From assembly GCF_004791165.1 (NCBI RefSeq), contig NZ_SRUZ01000001.1, positions 1,160,382-1,224,381 on the forward strand: a stretch of DNA of 64,000 bases. Direction: 5' to 3'. Origin of the DNA: Mesorhizobium sp. M8A.F.Ca.ET.218.01.1.1. Its GTDB lineage: Bacteria > Pseudomonadota > Alphaproteobacteria > Rhizobiales > Rhizobiaceae. Every line of letters begins with the position of its first letter. Position 1 is the stretch's first letter. This document shows positions 25,198-33,659 of the stretch, piece after piece. The position numbers and the translations under genes were made by a program. The notes beneath the pieces were generated by a model. It had not been told where the DNA came from, did no database searches, and was given only the letters and a program-made list of their open reading frames with translations.

Positions 25198-25929
25198 ATG
25201 GCGGATCTGGCAGGCAAGGTCGTTGTCATCACGGCGGCGGCGCAAGGCATCGGCAAGGCAAGCGCGCTGGCCTTCGCCAAGGCCGGCGCCACCGTCCATG
25301 CCACCGACATCAACGAGACGCTGCTGGCGGAACTCGCCAAGACCTCCGGCATCAAGACCCGCAAGGTCGATGTCCTCAATGACGAGGCGGTCAACTCGGC
25401 CTTCGCCGAGATCGGCCGTGTCGACGTGCTGTTCAACTGCGCCGGTTTCGTCCATTCCGGCTCGATCCTCGAGATGAAGGATGGCGACCTCGATTTCGCG
25501 CTCAACCTCAACGTTCGCGCCATGGTCCGCACCATCCGCGCCGTGTTGCCGGGCATGCTGGAGCGCGGCGACGGATCGATCATCAACATGGCCTCGCTGG
25601 CGAGCTCGACCAAGGGTGTACCGAACCGCTTCGTCTATGGCCTGAGCAAAGCCGCGGTCATCGGCCTGACCAAGGCGGTCGCGGCCGACTATGTCGGCAA
25701 GGGCATACGCTGCAACGCCATCTGCCCCGGCACGGTCGAGAGCCCTTCGCTGGAGGACCGAATGCACGCGCAGGGCGACTACGAAGCCGCGCGTGCCGCC
25801 TTCATCGCCCGCCAGCCGATGGGCCGGCTCGGCACGCCGGAAGAGATTGCCGATCTCGCCGTCTACCTGGGCGGCGCCACCTACACATCGGGGCAGGCCT
25901 ACAATATCGACGGCGGCTGGTCGATCTGA
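25198..25929 (+). CDS. SDR oxidoreductase, likely 2-keto-3-deoxy-L-fuconate dehydrogenase
   Basis: 243-residue short-chain dehydrogenase. NAD motif TAAAQGIGKASA at the N-terminus, NCAG at about residue 80, catalytic Ser in NMASLAS and the Tyr/Lys pair in FVYGLSKAAV. The sequence resembles the DHRS6/2-keto-3-deoxy-L-fuconate 4-dehydrogenase group. The next gene encodes the FAH-family hydrolase that follows this dehydrogenase in the non-phosphorylating L-fucose/L-rhamnose route, which supports the assignment. 3-hydroxybutyrate dehydrogenase is the main alternative. The ribosome site GGCGAGGAAAAGAT precedes the ATG. Confidence 0.75.
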   Translation: MADLAGKVVVITAAAQGIGKASALAFAKAGATVHATDINETLLAELAKTSGIKTRKVDVLNDEAVNSAFAEIGRVDVLFNCAGFVHSGSILEMKDGDLDFALNLNVRAMVRTIRAVLPGMLERGDGSIINMASLASSTKGVPNRFVYGLSKAAVIGLTKAVAADYVGKGIRCNAICPGTVESPSLEDRMHAQGDYEAARAAFIARQPMGRLGTPEEIADLAVYLGGATYTSGQAYNIDGGWSI

Positions 25930-26032
25930 GCGCTGCCCGGAGACAATCGCGGGCACCGGGCGATCGGGTTTGGCGAAGGATCGGGAAGTCTGAAAATCCC
26001 GCTCGCCGGCTGTCAAAACAGGCTGCCTGCGC

Positions 26033-26061
26033 TTGTCGTGAAGCAGGCCGGTGGCTAGGGT
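26033..26061 (+). promoter_or_regulatory. Candidate promoter before the FAH-family hydrolase gene
   Basis: TTGTCG (26033-26038) and TAGGGT (26056-26061) with a 17-bp spacer, about 80 bp before the ATG. It would allow separate expression of the hydrolase gene despite its co-orientation with the SDR gene. Confidence 0.35.
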
Positions 26062-26139
26062 CCGCCCGGTTCCGAAAGGGCTGATGCCTCGGCGGAGAGT
26101 TTGTAGAACGGCCGCGAGGCCGCAATCAGGAGAAGATGC

Positions 26140-26985
26140 ATGAAACTGCTGCGCTATGGCGAGGTGGGAAGCGAACGTCCCGGCCTGCTCGATGCGGATG
26201 GAACGATCCGCGATCTCTCCGCCCATGTCGCCGATATCGCCGGCACCACGCTTCATCCGGCCTCGCTCGACATGCTGTCGAAGCTCGATGCGAAGTCGCT
26301 GCCGGCGGTTTCCGGCAAGCCTCGGCTCGGCGCCTGCGTGGCCGGCACCGGCAAGTTCATCTGCATCGGCCTCAACTATTCCGACCACGCCGCCGAAACC
26401 GGCGCCACCGTGCCGCCGGAGCCGATCATCTTCATGAAGGCAAGCTCGGCCATTGTCGGCCCCGACGATGACGTGCTGATCCCGCGCGGCTCGGAGAAGA
26501 CCGACTGGGAAGTCGAGCTCGGCGTGGTCATCGGCAAGACCGCGAAGTATGTCAGCGAAGCCGATGCGCTCGACTACGTCGCCGGTTACTGCGTCTCCCA
26601 TGACGTGTCCGAACGCGCTTTCCAGGCCGAGCGCCAGGGCCAGTGGACCAAGGGCAAGAGCTGCGACACGTTCGGTCCGACCGGCCCGTGGCTGGTGACC
26701 AAGGACGAAGTATCCGACCCGCAGAACCTCAAAATGTGGCTGACCGTCAACGGCAAGACGATGCAGAACGGTTCGACCAAGACCATGGTCTACGGCGTCG
26801 CCTATCTCGTCTCCTACCTCAGCCAGTTCATGTCGCTGCACCCCGGCGACATTATTTCGACGGGCACCCCGCCCGGCGTCGGTCTCGGCATGAAGCCGCC
26901 GGTGTTCTTGAAGGCCGGCGATGTGGTGGAGTTGGGGATCGAGGGCCTGGGGCAGCAGAAGCAGACGTTTAGGGCTGACGTTTAA
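26140..26985 (+). CDS. FAH-family hydrolase, likely 2,4-diketo-3-deoxy-L-fuconate hydrolase
   Basis: 281-residue FAH-fold enzyme. Metal ligands are in WEVELGVVIGK (about residues 123-133), with the family blocks FICIGLNYSDHAAETGA, SHDVSERAFQ and GDIISTGTPPGVGLG. The pattern is close to the ureidoglycolate lyase/2,4-diketo-3-deoxy-sugar-acid hydrolase group, which yields pyruvate plus lactate from oxidised deoxy sugar acids. Pairing with the upstream SDR supports the L-fuconate/L-rhamnonate route, although no sugar dehydrogenase or dehydratase lies in the window. AGGAGA precedes the ATG by 7 nt. Confidence 0.75.
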   Translation: MKLLRYGEVGSERPGLLDADGTIRDLSAHVADIAGTTLHPASLDMLSKLDAKSLPAVSGKPRLGACVAGTGKFICIGLNYSDHAAETGATVPPEPIIFMKASSAIVGPDDDVLIPRGSEKTDWEVELGVVIGKTAKYVSEADALDYVAGYCVSHDVSERAFQAERQGQWTKGKSCDTFGPTGPWLVTKDEVSDPQNLKMWLTVNGKTMQNGSTKTMVYGVAYLVSYLSQFMSLHPGDIISTGTPPGVGLGMKPPVFLKAGDVVELGIEGLGQQKQTFRADV

Positions 26986-27007
26986 GTCAGCGATCCTTGC
27001 GAAGCTT

Positions 27008-27135
27008 GCGCCGCCCCTCATCCGCCTGCCGGCACCTTCTCCCCGTATAGCGACGGGGAGAAGGGAAGCGCTCCAGCGTTGGCGACCCCCTCTCCCCGTT
27101 CTTCACGGGGAGAGGGTAAGGGTGAGGGGCAGCGC
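27008..27135. repeat. RIME-like palindromic intergenic element
   Basis: 128 bp with inverted ends GCGCCGCCCCTCA and TGAGGGGCAGCGC and two internal hairpins (CTCCCCGT...ACGGGGAG at about 27039-27061, CTCTCCCCG...CGGGGAGAG at about 27091-27116). It matches the elements at 14839 and 18109. It lies between the convergent hydrolase and ABC ATPase genes, where it could act as a bidirectional terminator. Confidence 0.75.
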
Positions 27136-27152
27136 CGACCTACGCTGAAACA

Positions 27153-28151
27153 CTACTTCAGCACTTTCCCATCAGCGCCAAACCGATAGGTCCTCGTCGG
27201 ATCAGGCGTCGCATAAAGCGTGGCGCCGGGTTCCGCGTCGTAGACGCCGAAAATCCGCACGGTGATCAGCCCGGCCTTCTCGCAGTCGAGATAGAGATTG
27301 GTGTCGGCGCCGAGATGCTCGGCATGGACGACCGTGCCCTTCCAGGCGCCGGATTTCGGATCGACGGTCAGATGCTCCGGCCGCACGCCGATGGTCTTGG
27401 CTGTCTCGCCGAGGCGGGCGCCGTCGACGAAATTCATCTTGGGCGAGCCGATGAAGCCGGCGACGAACTCGTTTGCCGGCGAATTGTAGAGCTCCATCGG
27501 GCCGCCGATCTGCTCGATTTTTCCCGCGTTGAGCACGACGATCTTGTCAGCCAGCGTCATCGCCTCGACCTGGTCGTGGGTGACGTAGATCATCGTCGCC
27601 TTGAGGCGGCGGTGCAACTGCGCGATTTCCAGCCGCGTGTTGACGCGCAACGCGGCATCGAGGTTCGACAGCGGCTCGTCGAACAGGAACAGTTTCGGCT
27701 CGCGCACCACGGCGCGGCCGATGGCGACGCGCTGGCGCTGGCCGCCGGAGAGCTCCGCCGGCCGCCTTTCCAGGTACGGTTCCAGCGACAGCATGGACGA
27801 GGCGATGCCGATGCGGCGGTCGATCTCCGCCGCGGGGGTGTTCGCCTGCTTGAGGCCGAGGCCCATATTGTTTTTCACCGTCAGATGCGGATAGAGCGCA
27901 TAGGTCTGGAACACCATGGCGATGCCGCGTTTCGCCGGCGGCGTGACGGAGACGTCCTCGCCATCGATCAGCACCCGGCCCGAGGTCGAATCCTCCAGCC
28001 CGGCGATGACCCGGAGCAAGGTCGACTTGCCGCAACCCGAAGGGCCGACAAAGACGACGAACTCGCCATCCGTCACTTCGAGATCGATGCCCTTCAGCAC
28101 CTCGACCGGCCCAAAGGCCTTTTTCACATTCTCGATATTTAGCGAGCCCAC
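27153..28151 (-). CDS. Sugar ABC transporter ATP-binding protein (UgpC/MalK type)
   Basis: 332-residue CUT1 ATPase. Walker [10 protein letters not shown], signature LSGGQRQR, Walker [13 protein letters not shown], switch His in VTHDQVEAM, then a C-terminal OB/TOBE domain containing [11 protein letters not shown] start at 28151 with AGGAAG upstream. Last gene of the leftward operon with murQ, the binding protein, two permeases and an oxidoreductase, so it energises import of the sugar handled there. CUT1 systems take up di- or oligosaccharides and glycosides. Confidence 0.88.
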   Translation of the reverse strand: MGSLNIENVKKAFGPVEVLKGIDLEVTDGEFVVFVGPSGCGKSTLLRVIAGLEDSTSGRVLIDGEDVSVTPPAKRGIAMVFQTYALYPHLTVKNNMGLGLKQANTPAAEIDRRIGIASSMLSLEPYLERRPAELSGGQRQRVAIGRAVVREPKLFLFDEPLSNLDAALRVNTRLEIAQLHRRLKATMIYVTHDQVEAMTLADKIVVLNAGKIEQIGGPMELYNSPANEFVAGFIGSPKMNFVDGARLGETAKTIGVRPEHLTVDPKSGAWKGTVVHAEHLGADTNLYLDCEKAGLITVRIFGVYDAEPGATLYATPDPTRTYRFGADGKVLK

Positions 28152-28166
28152 GGCTTCTTCCTGTCG

Positions 28167-29228
28167 TTAGAGTTTGACGGCTGCGCCGCTGCGAACGCTC
28201 TCGTCGGCGGCAAGGCAGACGGCGAGCGACCGCACCGCATCGTCCATGTGGCGGGTCAGGTCCAGGTCCTCGCGGATTGCCTTGAGGACAAAAGCCTGTT
28301 CGAGATCACACAAGTCCTGATGGCCGGGTTCGCCTTCCATGGACAGCATCTCGTCCGGCTTTAGGAACTTGCCGTCCGTGCCGGTCGCCGCACTGTGCAG
28401 GCGGATGGTCGAGGTTTTGGTGTGGGTGTCGATGTCGTCGGACTTCACGCCCTCCTTCATGACGATCGACACGCAGCCCTTGGGCGAGATGACGTCCTTC
28501 ACGAAGAAGGCGGTTTCCGAAATCATCGGGCCCCAGCCGGCCTCGTACCAGCCGACCGAACCGTCATCGAAGAGCACCTGCAGATGGCCGTAATTGTACA
28601 TGATGGGCGCCACCTCGTCGGTCAGCCGCACGCCCATGCCGCGCACTTCGACTGGTCTCGCGTCGGTGATCTGCAGCATGACGTCGAGATAGTGCACGCC
28701 GCAATCGACGATCGGCGAGGTCGTCTGCATCAACTGCTTGTGCGTCTCCCAGGTGTGGCCCGAGGATTGCTGGTTGAGGTTCATGCGGAAGACGTAGGGG
28801 CCGCCCAACTTGCGCGCCTCGGCGATCAGCCGCACCCAGGAGGGGTGATGGCGCAGGATATAACCGATCACCAGTTTTTTGCCATTGGCCTTGGCGGCGG
28901 CGACCACGCGTTTGGCGTCGGCGACCGTCGTTGCCAGCGGCTTTTCGACGAAGACGTGGCAGCCGGACTCGAACGCCTTCACCGCATAGTCGGCATGGCT
29001 GTCGGAATAGGTGGCGATGCAGGCGACATCGGGCCTTTCGTCGCGCAGCACCTCGTCGAAGGAGCGCCGGATGCCGTAGGCGGCCAGCCCGCCCGGCAGC
29101 GGCACGTCGGAACGGTTGATCAGGGCGGCGATCTCAAAGCCTGGATTGGTGTGATAGGCCAGCGCGTGACTGCGCCCCATATTGCCGAGCCCGGCGACGA
29201 CGACACGAAGGGGTCTTTCTGAACTCAC
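28167..29228 (-). CDS. Gfo/Idh/MocA-family oxidoreductase
   Basis: 353-residue NAD(P)-dependent sugar oxidoreductase. The Rossmann motif VVVAGLGNMGRSHA is at the N-terminus; the active-site Lys lies in the conserved EKPLA block (about residue 93), and PIVDCGVHYLDVM carries the Asp/His pair of the C-terminal domain. GTG start at 29228 in a GTGA overlap with the permease stop. Inclusion inside a transporter operon implies it acts on the imported sugar, for example oxidising or NAD-dependently cleaving a glycosidic or amino-sugar substrate. The exact reaction is unknown. Confidence 0.8.
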   Translation of the reverse strand: MSSERPLRVVVAGLGNMGRSHALAYHTNPGFEIAALINRSDVPLPGGLAAYGIRRSFDEVLRDERPDVACIATYSDSHADYAVKAFESGCHVFVEKPLATTVADAKRVVAAAKANGKKLVIGYILRHHPSWVRLIAEARKLGGPYVFRMNLNQQSSGHTWETHKQLMQTTSPIVDCGVHYLDVMLQITDARPVEVRGMGVRLTDEVAPIMYNYGHLQVLFDDGSVGWYEAGWGPMISETAFFVKDVISPKGCVSIVMKEGVKSDDIDTHTKTSTIRLHSAATGTDGKFLKPDEMLSMEGEPGHQDLCDLEQAFVLKAIREDLDLTRHMDDAVRSLAVCLAADESVRSGAAVKL

Positions 29229-30064
29229 TTGACGGCTCCGGAAGTAATGCCGCGGATCAGCTGCCGCGAGAAAATGACGTAGAGGATCAGCACCGGCAGG
29301 ATCGCCAGCGAGAGTGCCGCCAGGATGGCGTTCCAGTTGGTGACGAACTGGCCGAGGAAAAGCTGGGCGCCGAGCGTCACCGTCTTGGTCTCTTCGGACG
29401 GCGCCAGGATCAGCGGGAACCACAGGTCGTTCCAGATCGGGATCATGGTGAAGACGGCGACGGTCGCCATGGACGGCCGCACCAGCGGCACCACCAGGCG
29501 GAAGAAGATGGTGTACTCCGACAGGCCGTCGATGCGGCCGGCATTCTTCAGATCGTCGGACACCTGCTTCATGAATTCGGACAGGATGAAGACGGCCAGC
29601 GGCAGGCCCTGCGCGGTGTAGACCAGGATCAGCGCCGTCAGCGTGTTGACCAGCCCGCTCGCCACCATCAGCTGCAGGATGGCGACAGTGGCGAGCCGGA
29701 TCGGGATCATGATGCCGAGCGCCAGGTAAAGCCCCATCAGCGTGTTGCCGCGAAAGCGGTATTCCGACAGCGCGAACGCCGCCATGGCGCCGAACAGCAG
29801 CACGAAGAACAGCGAGCCGACGGTGACGACGAGACTGTTCTGGAAATAATGGATGAAATCGCCCTGGCCGATCACCGTGGTGTAGCCGATCATATCGAAG
29901 GTTTTCGGCGTCGGCGGCGTCAGCGGCGCGCCGAAGATGCCGGCGCGCGACTTGAACGAATTCATGATGACCAGAACCACCGGGAAAAGCGCGATCACCG
30001 TGTAGGTCAAGAGGATCGCGTGGGCGCCGATGGTGCGGGGGAGTGAACGGGTGGCGATGCTCAT
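29225..30064 (-). CDS. Sugar ABC transporter permease (MalG type)
   Basis: 279-residue inner-membrane permease with six hydrophobic segments and the EAA loop NAGRIDGLSEYTIFFRLVVP, which contacts the ATPase. C-terminal end IRGITSGAVK is typical of CUT1 MalG-like subunits. The ATG at 30064 is preceded by GGGGCAAGAG; open frame upstream has no better start. The preceding permease ends 10 bp upstream and the following oxidoreductase overlaps by 4 bp. Confidence 0.87.
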   Translation of the reverse strand: MSIATRSLPRTIGAHAILLTYTVIALFPVVLVIMNSFKSRAGIFGAPLTPPTPKTFDMIGYTTVIGQGDFIHYFQNSLVVTVGSLFFVLLFGAMAAFALSEYRFRGNTLMGLYLALGIMIPIRLATVAILQLMVASGLVNTLTALILVYTAQGLPLAVFILSEFMKQVSDDLKNAGRIDGLSEYTIFFRLVVPLVRPSMATVAVFTMIPIWNDLWFPLILAPSEETKTVTLGAQLFLGQFVTNWNAILAALSLAILPVLILYVIFSRQLIRGITSGAVK

Positions 30065-30074
30065 CTCTTGCCCC

Positions 30075-31004
30075 TCAGAACTGGTAGCGACGCAGGCGCG
30101 TCTGGATGAGGAAGAGGTAGACGCAGACACCGCCGAGGATGATCAGGAACATGATCGTGGCGATGGTCGCGCCCATGTTGGGATCGCCGACCTGCAGCTG
30201 GAAGCCGAAGAAGGCGCGGTAGAGGAAGGTGCCGAGAATATCGGTCGAATAGTTCGGCCCGGCGAGCGCGCCTTGCGCCGTGTAGATCAGGTCGAAGGCG
30301 TTGAAATTGCCGACGAAGGTGAGGATCGAAATGATGCCGATCGACGGCAGGATCAGCGGCAGCTTGATCTTCCAGAACTGCGACAGTCCGGTGATGCCAT
30401 CGCATTCAGCCGCCTCGATCACCTCGTCGGGGATCGACAGCAGGGCGGCATAGATCAGCATCATCGGGATGCCGATGAACTGCCATACCGACACCAGGCT
30501 GAGCGCGGTCAGCGCGTATTGCTCCTTGCCGAGCCACGGCGTGAACAGGCTTTTCAGGCCGACGAAATCGAGCAGATGCGGCGCCACGCCCCACAGCGGC
30601 GACAGGATCAGCTTCCAGGCGAAGCCGACGATGACGAAGGACAGAATGGTCGGCACGAAGATCGCCGTGCGGTAGAAGGCCGAGAACCGAAGCTTCGGGC
30701 TGGACAGGAGGGCGGCCAAAAGCACGCCGACCGGGTTCTGCACCAGCATGTGGATGATGAAGAACCAGACATTGTTCCTGAGCGCATTCCAGAAATTGAC
30801 CGACCAGTTGGGGTCGCCGAACAGGGTGCGGAAATTGTCCAGGCCGACGAAGACCTGGGACTGGTCAACGTTGCGGAACAGCGAGAGCTGCAGCGTGCCG
30901 GCCAGCGGCAGGATCATGATCGCCGTATAGACGAGCACCGCCGGCGCCAGGAAGACGGCGATATGCCAGCGGAACGGTCTTTTCGGTCGTGTTTGTGCGG
31001 CCAT
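30075..31004 (-). CDS. Sugar ABC transporter permease (MalF type)
   Basis: 309-residue permease with six predicted membrane segments and the EAA loop IEAAECDGITGLSQFWKIKL. The N-terminal RPKRPFRWHIAVFLAPA region is short, as usual for CUT1 MalF-like subunits outside enteric bacteria. It pairs with the MalG-type permease. It is separated from the binding-protein gene by 234 bp containing a strong hairpin. Confidence 0.87.
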   Translation of the reverse strand: MAAQTRPKRPFRWHIAVFLAPAVLVYTAIMILPLAGTLQLSLFRNVDQSQVFVGLDNFRTLFGDPNWSVNFWNALRNNVWFFIIHMLVQNPVGVLLAALLSSPKLRFSAFYRTAIFVPTILSFVIVGFAWKLILSPLWGVAPHLLDFVGLKSLFTPWLGKEQYALTALSLVSVWQFIGIPMMLIYAALLSIPDEVIEAAECDGITGLSQFWKIKLPLILPSIGIISILTFVGNFNAFDLIYTAQGALAGPNYSTDILGTFLYRAFFGFQLQVGDPNMGATIATIMFLIILGGVCVYLFLIQTRLRRYQF

Positions 31005-31192
31005 GAGTTCGGTCCCCGCCGTCTCTCGGTTCAGACGATATGATGCTAGATGACGCCTCGATGCACGGCCGAATGTTCTTGCCGGTGAGGCAACAACAAA
31101 GCCTGCGACTGGTCAGCCAGCCTTCCCCAACAAGAGCAAGGGTAAGGCCGAGAGGCGATGCCGACAATCGCTATCTGAACTGCCAGGTAGTC

Positions 31193-31226
31193 CGGAACCG
31201 GCCGGGCATGCGCCCAGCCGGCTCCG
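31193..31226 (-). terminator. Stem-loop downstream of the sugar-binding protein gene
   Basis: CGGAACCGGC (31193-31202) pairs with GCCGGCTCCG (31217-31226) with one mismatch, and the loop itself can form GGGC-AT-GCCC. It lies just after the binding-protein stop and before the permease genes. No U-run follows, so it is probably a partial terminator or mRNA stabiliser favouring binding-protein excess. Confidence 0.5.
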
Positions 31227-31238
31227 TTGCCTGAGCTC

Positions 31239-32498
31239 TTACTTCGCCGGATGATACCAGCTGTCGAGACCGGTCTGCAGCTTCTTGGCCGCGGCTTCGG
31301 GCGTATCGGTGCCGTTGATGACGTTGGCCGATTCAACCCAGGTCTCGTTTTCGAGATTCGGCGTGCCGCGCGACAGGATCTGGTAGGTCGAGCGGATCGT
31401 CGACTTGCACTTGCCGCGCCAGGAGACGAATTCCTGCGCCAGCGGGTCTTCCATCTTCACCGGCGAGGAGTTCAGGCTGAAGAAGCCCGGCAGCGCGTTG
31501 GCATAGATGGTGGCGAAATCAGGCGAAGCCACCCAGGACAGGAAGGTCTTGGCCGCGTCGGCGTGCTTGGAGGCTGCGTTCAGGCCCATGCCGATGTCGG
31601 TATGGTCCGAGATGTAGCAGGTGTCGCCGGCCTTCTCGACCGGCGGCGGGAAGGCGCCCATCTTGAACTGGGCCTGCGTGTTGAACAGGCCGATTTCCCA
31701 CGAGCCGGCCGGGTAGATGGCGGCGCGGCCGAGCGTGAACAGGTTCTGGCTGTCCGGATAGGTCTGAGCCTCGAAGCCGTCGCCCAGATAAGGCTTCCAC
31801 TTGGCCAGTTCCTCATAGGGAGCGACCCAGTCCTTGTCGGTCAGCTTCTGATCGCCCTTGATCAGTGCCGCGCGGCCGTCCTCGCCCTTCCAGTAGTTGG
31901 GGCCGATGTTCTGGTAGCCCATGGTCGCGGCTTCCCAGAGGTCCTTGGTGCCCATCGCCATCGGGATGTAGGTGCCGTCGGCCTTGATCTTGTCGAGCGC
32001 GGCGAAGAATTCGTCGCGGGTCTGCGGCACCTTGATGCCGAGTTTGTCGAAGGCGTCCTTGTTGTAGATGAAGCCATGGATGACGGAGGCCATCGGTACG
32101 CAGAAGCTCGCCTTGCCGTCATCGGTCTGCCAAGCGGACTTGGCGACGGGCGAGAAGTTTTCCATGCCGGGCAGCGCCGAGAGATCGGCAAGGTTGCCCT
32201 TCTTGAACAGTTCGAGCGACTTGTCGAACGGGCGGCAGGTGATCAGGTCGCCCGCCGAACCGGCAGCGAGCTTGGCGCCGAGCGCGGCATCATATTCCGT
32301 CGGAGCCGATGGTGCGAACACCACCTTGATGCCGGGGTTCTTGGCTTCGAAGGCCGGGATCAGCTTGTCCTTCCAGATGGCGAGGTCGTCGCCGCGCCAG
32401 CTTTCGATGTTGAGCGTTACGTCCTCGGCGTGAGCCAGCCCGGCCGAGCCGAGAATGCTTGTGCCCAGAAGCAGTGCCGTCAGTAGTTTCGTTGTCAT
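31239..32498 (-). CDS. CUT1 sugar-binding protein (periplasmic)
   Basis: 419-residue extracellular solute-binding protein of the MalE/UgpB group. The signal peptide is LLTALLLGTSILGSAGLAHA, cleaved before EDVTLN. The mature part has IKVVFAPSAPTEYDAALGAKL, MASVIHGFIYNKDAF and AIYPAGSWEIGLF, all typical of family-1 sugar binders. The gene starts 2 bp after the murQ stop, so transport and MurNAc-6-phosphate cleavage are co-expressed. The ligand is therefore probably an amino sugar or muropeptide-derived sugar, but this is inference. Confidence 0.87.
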   Translation of the reverse strand: MTTKLLTALLLGTSILGSAGLAHAEDVTLNIESWRGDDLAIWKDKLIPAFEAKNPGIKVVFAPSAPTEYDAALGAKLAAGSAGDLITCRPFDKSLELFKKGNLADLSALPGMENFSPVAKSAWQTDDGKASFCVPMASVIHGFIYNKDAFDKLGIKVPQTRDEFFAALDKIKADGTYIPMAMGTKDLWEAATMGYQNIGPNYWKGEDGRAALIKGDQKLTDKDWVAPYEELAKWKPYLGDGFEAQTYPDSQNLFTLGRAAIYPAGSWEIGLFNTQAQFKMGAFPPPVEKAGDTCYISDHTDIGMGLNAASKHADAAKTFLSWVASPDFATIYANALPGFFSLNSSPVKMEDPLAQEFVSWRGKCKSTIRSTYQILSRGTPNLENETWVESANVINGTDTPEAAAKKLQTGLDSWYHPAK

Positions 32499-32500
32499 GC

Positions 32501-33460
32501 TCAGTCTCCCTGTTGACCTTTTTCAGGTTCCGTTTTGATGAGAACAGAGGCGTTGCGCCCCTTGCTCCCCTCGATTGCTGAAAGCGCCGGCCGCAGCTTC
32601 TGGCCGGTCCCTTCCAACAGTTTCTCGGCCGCGTCGGCGCTGTCGGCGCCGGCGGCAAGCAAAATGGCGGTCTTGACCGCGCCGCCGCTCTTTTCGAGCA
32701 GGCTGGCGGCCTCTTCCTGGCCGCGGCCGCTGACGGCGGCGACGATGCGCGCCGCCCGGTCGCGCAGCTTCATGTTGTCGGCCATGAGGTTGACCATGTA
32801 GCCGTCATGAACATGACCAAGATGAATGGCGGTCAGCGTCGACAGCATGTTGAGCGCGATCTTCTGCGCCGTGCCGGCACCCATGCGGGTCGAGCCGGCA
32901 ATGACTTCCGGCGGGGTTTCGAGCAGGATGGCGGTGTCGGCCTGCCGCAGCAGAGCCGAACCCCTGTTGTTGGCAATGCCGATGGTGACGGCACCCCGTC
33001 GCCGCGCATCCTCGATGGCGCGCACCGCGTAGGGGGTCGTGCCGCTGGCGGAAAGTGCGATCAGGCAATCGCCCGCGCCGATGCCGGCATTGGCGACCGC
33101 GGTCGAGGCCTCCTCCGTATCATCCTCGGGCCCGCCGGCCAGTGTCTTGAATGCTTCGTCGCCGCCGGCGATCAGGATGGCAATGCGGTCGCGCTGGATG
33201 CCGAACGTGCCCGGCAGTTCCAGCGCGTCGGCCAGCGCCATCAGGCCGGAGCTGCCGGCCGCGGCGTAGGCAAGCTTGCCGCCGCTGCTCAGGCAGCCGG
33301 CAATGATCTCGGCTGCCCTGGCGATGGAAGGAATGGCGTTGCGGACCGCTTTCGCGGCCTCGACCTGCGCATCGGCCAGCGAGCCGAGGATCGCTTCGGG
33401 CGCCTGGATATCCAGCCCCTCGGCATTCCCATGCAGCGCTTCGGTGCGCATTTCGGCCAT
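32501..33460 (-). CDS. murQ: N-acetylmuramic acid 6-phosphate etherase
   Basis: 319-residue SIS-domain lyase that removes D-lactate from MurNAc-6-phosphate to give GlcNAc-6-phosphate. The substrate loop AYAAAGSSGLMALADALELP contains the expected catalytic Glu, followed by GTFGI; GGDEAF, DCLIALSASGTTPYA and STRMGAGTAQKIALNMLST are the remaining hallmark blocks. The usual GAGTSGR loop is altered to AAGSSGL, a small departure from characterised MurQ. The ATG at 33460 is chosen because GGAGG lies 5-6 nt upstream; upstream in-frame codons lack a site. First gene of the leftward operon. Confidence 0.85.
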   Translation of the reverse strand: MAEMRTEALHGNAEGLDIQAPEAILGSLADAQVEAAKAVRNAIPSIARAAEIIAGCLSSGGKLAYAAAGSSGLMALADALELPGTFGIQRDRIAILIAGGDEAFKTLAGGPEDDTEEASTAVANAGIGAGDCLIALSASGTTPYAVRAIEDARRRGAVTIGIANNRGSALLRQADTAILLETPPEVIAGSTRMGAGTAQKIALNMLSTLTAIHLGHVHDGYMVNLMADNMKLRDRAARIVAAVSGRGQEEAASLLEKSGGAVKTAILLAAGADSADAAEKLLEGTGQKLRPALSAIEGSKGRNASVLIKTEPEKGQQGD

Positions 33461-33484
33461 CCCAGTTCCTCCAATCCACAAAAC

Positions 33485-33502
33485 AATACCAAAAAAATAC
33501 CA
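33485..33502 (-). promoter_or_regulatory. Operator-like site upstream of murQ
   Basis: On the minus strand it reads TGGTATTTTTTTGGTATT: two TGGTATT half-sites in direct repeat with an 11-bp period. It is 17/18 identical to the site at 33620-33637 on the other strand. Likely bound by the GntR/UTRA regulator encoded at 34535. Confidence 0.6.
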
Positions 33503-33619
33503 CTTGTCCACACACATTAACGAATTCGCGGACAGGGAATCGCTGAGCCGACGAATTACGCAAGTTTTTCAATAAAATACGGCTTAATCTTTTTGAAACG
33601 GAAATTAACTCTTGGCTAT

Positions 33620-33637
33620 TGGTATTTTATTGGTATT
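33620..33637 (+). promoter_or_regulatory. Operator-like site upstream of the BadF kinase gene
   Basis: TGGTATTTTATTGGTATT, the counterpart of the site at 33485-33502 in mirror orientation. A candidate promoter TTGAAA (33593-33598)/TATTGG (33617-33622) overlaps it, so binding would block transcription, consistent with repression. Confidence 0.6.
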
Positions 33638-33659
33638 ATCCGCCCGGAGGAGAAATCGC

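Noticed and set aside
31046..31336. Small minus-strand frame between binding protein and permease genes
   Set aside because: It overlaps the hairpin and the binding-protein coding end in another frame and has no motif.
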